The notes under the pieces were generated by a model that saw only the letters and a list, made by a program, of their open reading frames with translations, searched no databases and was not told the origin of the DNA. A stretch of DNA of 61,312 nt from SZUA-186 sp039714155 (GTDB taxonomy: Bacteria; Pseudomonadota; Gammaproteobacteria; UBA9214), in contig JBDLJX010000005.1 of assembly GCA_039714155.1 (NCBI GenBank), forward strand, positions 1 to 61,312, given 5' to 3'. Position numbers and translations under genes: made by a program. Each line of letters opens with the position of its first letter. Position 1 is the stretch's first letter. This document shows positions 59,669 through 61,312 of this stretch, piece after piece.

Positions 59669-60070
59669 ATGAAAATGGATAAGTACATTACGCCGGTGTT
59701 TATTGCCATTTCTGCAGGTTATGCGCTAGCTGCCGTATTCGCGTACCTATTTCACTACGCGGCGCACACTACTAGCCTGCAGCAAACGCTGCTTCCGGCA
59801 ACAACAGTAGTGCTGCCGTATATACTTCTGTTGCTCCCATATCGTTTAGCTCGTGAGAAATGGTCGCTCTGGGCAACTAACGCATCTGCTATAGCTGTAT
59901 CGATTCTAGGTGCTCTTGCTTATGCAGAATCATTTCAACAGCGATATGAAGCCGATATGTACGTTTTAACCTATTTTGCAGTTCCGGCGCTTCAAACACT
60001 TATAGTCATAGCTACCTTCGTTTATATTATGTTGCGACGTAGGCATCTATGTAAGCCCTATGGCGCCTAA
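59669..60070 (+). CDS. Cassette-encoded four-helix membrane protein
   Basis: A 133-residue protein with four predicted transmembrane helices (ITPVFIAISAGYALAAVFAY, ATTVVLPYILLLLP, WATNASAIAVSILGALAY, YFAVPALQTLIVIATFVYIML) and a basic C-terminus RRRHLCK. I recognise no family. Lower G+C than the chromosome and its position right after intI show it is a gene cassette; its stop codon TAA lies within the R'' core of the following attC. Being first in the array, it would be the best-expressed cassette from a Pc promoter. Similar small membrane proteins are frequent among integron cassettes, with no known function. Confidence 0.75.
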   Translation: MKMDKYITPVFIAISAGYALAAVFAYLFHYAAHTTSLQQTLLPATTVVLPYILLLLPYRLAREKWSLWATNASAIAVSILGALAYAESFQQRYEADMYVLTYFAVPALQTLIVIATFVYIMLRRRHLCKPYGA

Positions 60071-60119
60071 CGAATAAGGATAGATCGCGCGCAGCCGCGA
60101 TCTTATCCAGTTGTTGGAA
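60065..60119 (+). other. attC site of the first cassette
   Basis: R'' core GCCTAAC (60065-60071) and R' core GTTGGAA (60113-60119) bracket a palindrome with a stem GGATA-GATCGCG pairing CGCGATC-T-TATCC that has a single extrahelical T, and four-base unpaired spacers GAAT/AGTT. This is the expected attC fold. The R' last base deviates from the GTTRRRY consensus. Confidence 0.65.
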
Positions 60120-60203
60120 CCAATCGCCCAAGCCGACGCTGGAGAGTTCTGCGGCGCTTCGCGGTAGTGTCTGTGGCAGCGCGGCTCGACTCAACCGTTG
60201 CTG
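60114..60203 (+). other. Second attC directly adjoining the first (gene-less unit)
   Basis: Begins at TTGGAAC (overlapping the R' core of the previous attC), contains AAGCCGACGCTGG and the complementary-type GCAGCGCGGCTCGACTCAACCG, and ends GTTGCTG at 60197-60203. The hallmark AGCCGACGC...GCGCGGCT...GACTCAA arrangement also occurs in the attC at 60820-60910 and in aadA-type attC sites. No ORF lies between it and the preceding attC, so this appears to be an ORF-less cassette or a fused remnant. Confidence 0.65.
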
Positions 60204-60249
60204 CTAAAATCAGCTTGTAACCCGTAACGTTATACGTTACACTTTTCCT

Positions 60250-60528
60250 ATGATAAGGAGTTTCAAGCACAAGGGTCTTGAAAAGTTCTTTCTGAAAGGA
60301 ACCAAGTCGGGGATTCAGGCCAAACATGCTAACCGACTAAAGCTGATATTGGGTCGTTTAAATGCATCAACCAATGCAAAGGACATGGAACTGCCGGGGC
60401 TTAAATTACATGAACTTGGAGGAAAACGGAAAGGTATATGGTCGGTTTGGGTGAGTGGTAACTGGCGTGTGACCTTCAGTTTCAAGGGCAAGGATGCAGA
60501 TGTTGTTGATTATGAAGATTACCATTGA
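60250..60528 (+). CDS. higB: HigB-type toxin (RelE superfamily)
   Basis: A 92-residue ribosome-dependent mRNA interferase. The sequence IRSFKHKGLEKFFLKGTKSG...GLKLHELGGKRKGIWSVWVSGNWRVTF is the HigB signature, with the conserved basic and aromatic residues of the active site and the tail DADVVDYEDYH. It precedes higA by 9 bases, the inverted toxin-first order typical of HigBA. As a cassette it stabilises the array by killing cells that lose it. Confidence 0.92.
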   Translation: MIRSFKHKGLEKFFLKGTKSGIQAKHANRLKLILGRLNASTNAKDMELPGLKLHELGGKRKGIWSVWVSGNWRVTFSFKGKDADVVDYEDYH

Positions 60529-60537
60529 GGTGTAAAG

Positions 60538-60825
60538 ATGAAGATGCACAATCCCCCACATCCAGGAGAAATTCTGCGGGAACTATGTATTGAGCCCTTA
60601 GGGCTTAGTATTACTGAGGCAGCAGAGGCCCTCGGTATTACCCGTAAAACATTGTCGGCAATTCTCAATGGCCGTTCGGGCATTAGTCCTGAAATGGCAG
60701 TACGGCTTTCTTTGGCTTTTGGTACTTCCTCTGAGAGTTGGTTAAATCAGCAGTCGCAGTACGATTTATGGGAAGCAGAAAAGAGGCGTAAACAATTAAA
60801 TGTGAGGAAGCTATCCGCAGCATAA
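60538..60825 (+). CDS. higA: HigA-type antitoxin
   Basis: A 95-residue HTH (XRE-type) antitoxin: HPGEILRELCIEPLGLSITE, ALGITRKTLSAILNGRSGI, and FGTSSESWLNQQSQYDLW. It neutralises HigB and represses the pair by binding its promoter. The TAA stop lies in the R'' core of the following attC. Confidence 0.94.
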   Translation: MKMHNPPHPGEILRELCIEPLGLSITEAAEALGITRKTLSAILNGRSGISPEMAVRLSLAFGTSSESWLNQQSQYDLWEAEKRRKQLNVRKLSAA

Positions 60826-60910
60826 CAAATCGTCCGAGGCCGACGCGGGAAAGTTTTGCGGCGCTTCGCGGTGAGTCTCTGGGCCGCGCGGCTTGACTCA
60901 AACGTTGTCA
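60820..60910 (+). other. attC site of the HigBA cassette
   Basis: R'' core GCATAAC (60820-60826), inner segments GGCCGACGCGGG and CCGCGCGGCTTGACTCAAACG, central GCGGCGCTTCGCGG, and R' core GTTGTCA (60904-60910). The arrangement matches aadA-type attC sites. It closely resembles the site at 60114-60203. Confidence 0.8.
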
Positions 60911-60913
60911 TAG

Positions 60914-61204
60914 ATGCTAATGAACAAGAGCGTGATGATAGTAGTGATGTTGGTGATAGCTGGAATTACAATGTATTTGTTTCAGCATTATCAAAAGAGT
61001 CGCGAGCTGAATGATTTAAGGATTGAAGCAGATGCACATGCTAATTCGCCAGAGTGCAGAGGACTCCCACATAGAAATACAAAAGAGCCAGTACAACTTG
61101 ACACAGAAAAGATATACACACAAAAAGAAATAGAGGAAGGGGCGGAAATATCGAGGAAATGCTGGGAGGCTAAAGTCAGATACATTAAGGCAATGAGAAA
61201 ATGA
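60914..61204 (+). CDS. Cassette-encoded small membrane-anchored protein
   Basis: A 96-residue protein with one N-terminal helix (SVMIVVMLVIAGITMYLF) and a hydrophilic remainder containing two Cys (SPECRGLPH and ISRKCWEAK). No family recognised. Low G+C. It starts just after the preceding attC core and ends at the next attC, making it the third protein-coding cassette. Confidence 0.65.
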   Translation: MLMNKSVMIVVMLVIAGITMYLFQHYQKSRELNDLRIEADAHANSPECRGLPHRNTKEPVQLDTEKIYTQKEIEEGAEISRKCWEAKVRYIKAMRK

Positions 61205-61205
61205 C

Positions 61206-61275
61206 ATATAACACTTATGAGGCCCCCTCCTGTCAAGGGCAAATAGAGCCCTATTAACGACGACAATCGTTAGTG
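61206..61275 (+). other. attC site of the third protein-coding cassette
   Basis: R''-like ATATAAC (61206-61212) directly after the stop codon and R'-like GTTAGTG (61269-61275), with AGGCCCCCT/AAGGGC and AGAGCCCT partial pairings between. Divergent from the consensus but in the right place, with further cassette sequence following to the window end. Confidence 0.5.
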
Positions 61276-61312
61276 AATGCAGGAATGATAGACCGAGAGC
61301 AAGTGGTCTGAC

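Noticed and set aside
60914..61204. Third cassette protein as a toxin-antitoxin component
   Set aside because: It has a single membrane helix and two cysteines but no partner gene in its cassette and no known toxin motif.
1..61312. CRISPR array
   Set aside because: I looked for regularly spaced direct repeats of 25-40 bases and found none; the repeats present are dispersed palindromes, not arrays.

Overview
The window is a chromosomal segment of a Gammaproteobacterium with moderately high G+C content. The evidence for this is the gene order polA - small RNA locus - engB - cytochrome c4 - dsbA - endonuclease/exonuclease/phosphatase, which is a known gammaproteobacterial arrangement. sucA-sucB-lpd, comM, ubiK, speE/speA and glnK-amtB support it. 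Several families of palindromic intergenic repeats also fit a free-living environmental member, possibly near Chromatiales/Ectothiorhodospiraceae; that placement is inference, and no ribosomal RNA is present to test it.

Layout. 0-10 kb: a DUF2782 protein, a LOG-family protein, polA, a probable small RNA with three CCTCC anti-Shine-Dalgarno motifs, engB, cytochrome c4, dsbA, a thiamine-diphosphate enzyme of the acetolactate synthase type, an EEP-family hydrolase, and two gene remnants. 10-12.6 kb: an arsenic operon (arsR-arsI-arsC-acr3) behind a palindromic operator. 12.6-16.2 kb: ppa, a type IV pilin, tRNA-Arg(CCG), cytochrome c5 and an EAL protein. 16.4-22.2 kb: the 2-oxoglutarate dehydrogenase genes sucA-sucB-lpdA. 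22.3-26.2 kb: a Cache-HAMP-GGDEF-EAL protein, a truncated regulator and two small unknown genes. 26.2-38 kb: nitrate assimilation. nirB-nirD-nasA and a fused iron-sulfur/DmsC-like electron-transfer subunit run leftward. narK, a PP2C phosphatase-kinase fusion and a Tll0287-like haem protein run rightward. The nirB and narK genes have divergent sigma-54 promoters around a shared NtrC-type site. 38.3-43.3 kb: a 1670-residue TPR protein with an embedded C39-type cysteine peptidase fold. 43.4-45.5 kb: a Fur-box-controlled FtrD-like/P19 iron module. 45.5-47.5 kb: comM and ubiK. 47.5-52 kb: a sigma-54/NtrC-controlled porin-glnK-amtB operon followed by a second glnB-amtB pair. 52.3-58.6 kb: a CDGSH protein, fetAB, a DUF4124 protein, speE, speA and a beta-hydroxyacid dehydrogenase. 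58.6 kb to the end: an integron.

The functional theme of the middle third is nitrogen control. NtrC/sigma-54-type signals precede both the nitrate assimilation genes and the porin-PII-Amt operon, so nitrate and ammonium uptake would rise together under nitrogen limitation.

The right end holds an integron integrase gene of full length, interrupted by one in-frame TAA codon. It is followed in the opposite direction by cassettes with recognisable attC sites: a small membrane protein, an apparently gene-less attC unit, a HigBA toxin-antitoxin pair and a small anchored protein. The array continues past the window.

The most noteworthy novel candidates are the C-rich small RNA between polA and engB, the stop-interrupted integron, the TPR/C39 giant protein, the membrane-linked assimilatory nitrate reductase arrangement, and two repeat families (a 22-bp-arm hairpin in three copies, and a 167-bp MITE-like element in two full copies and one deleted copy).
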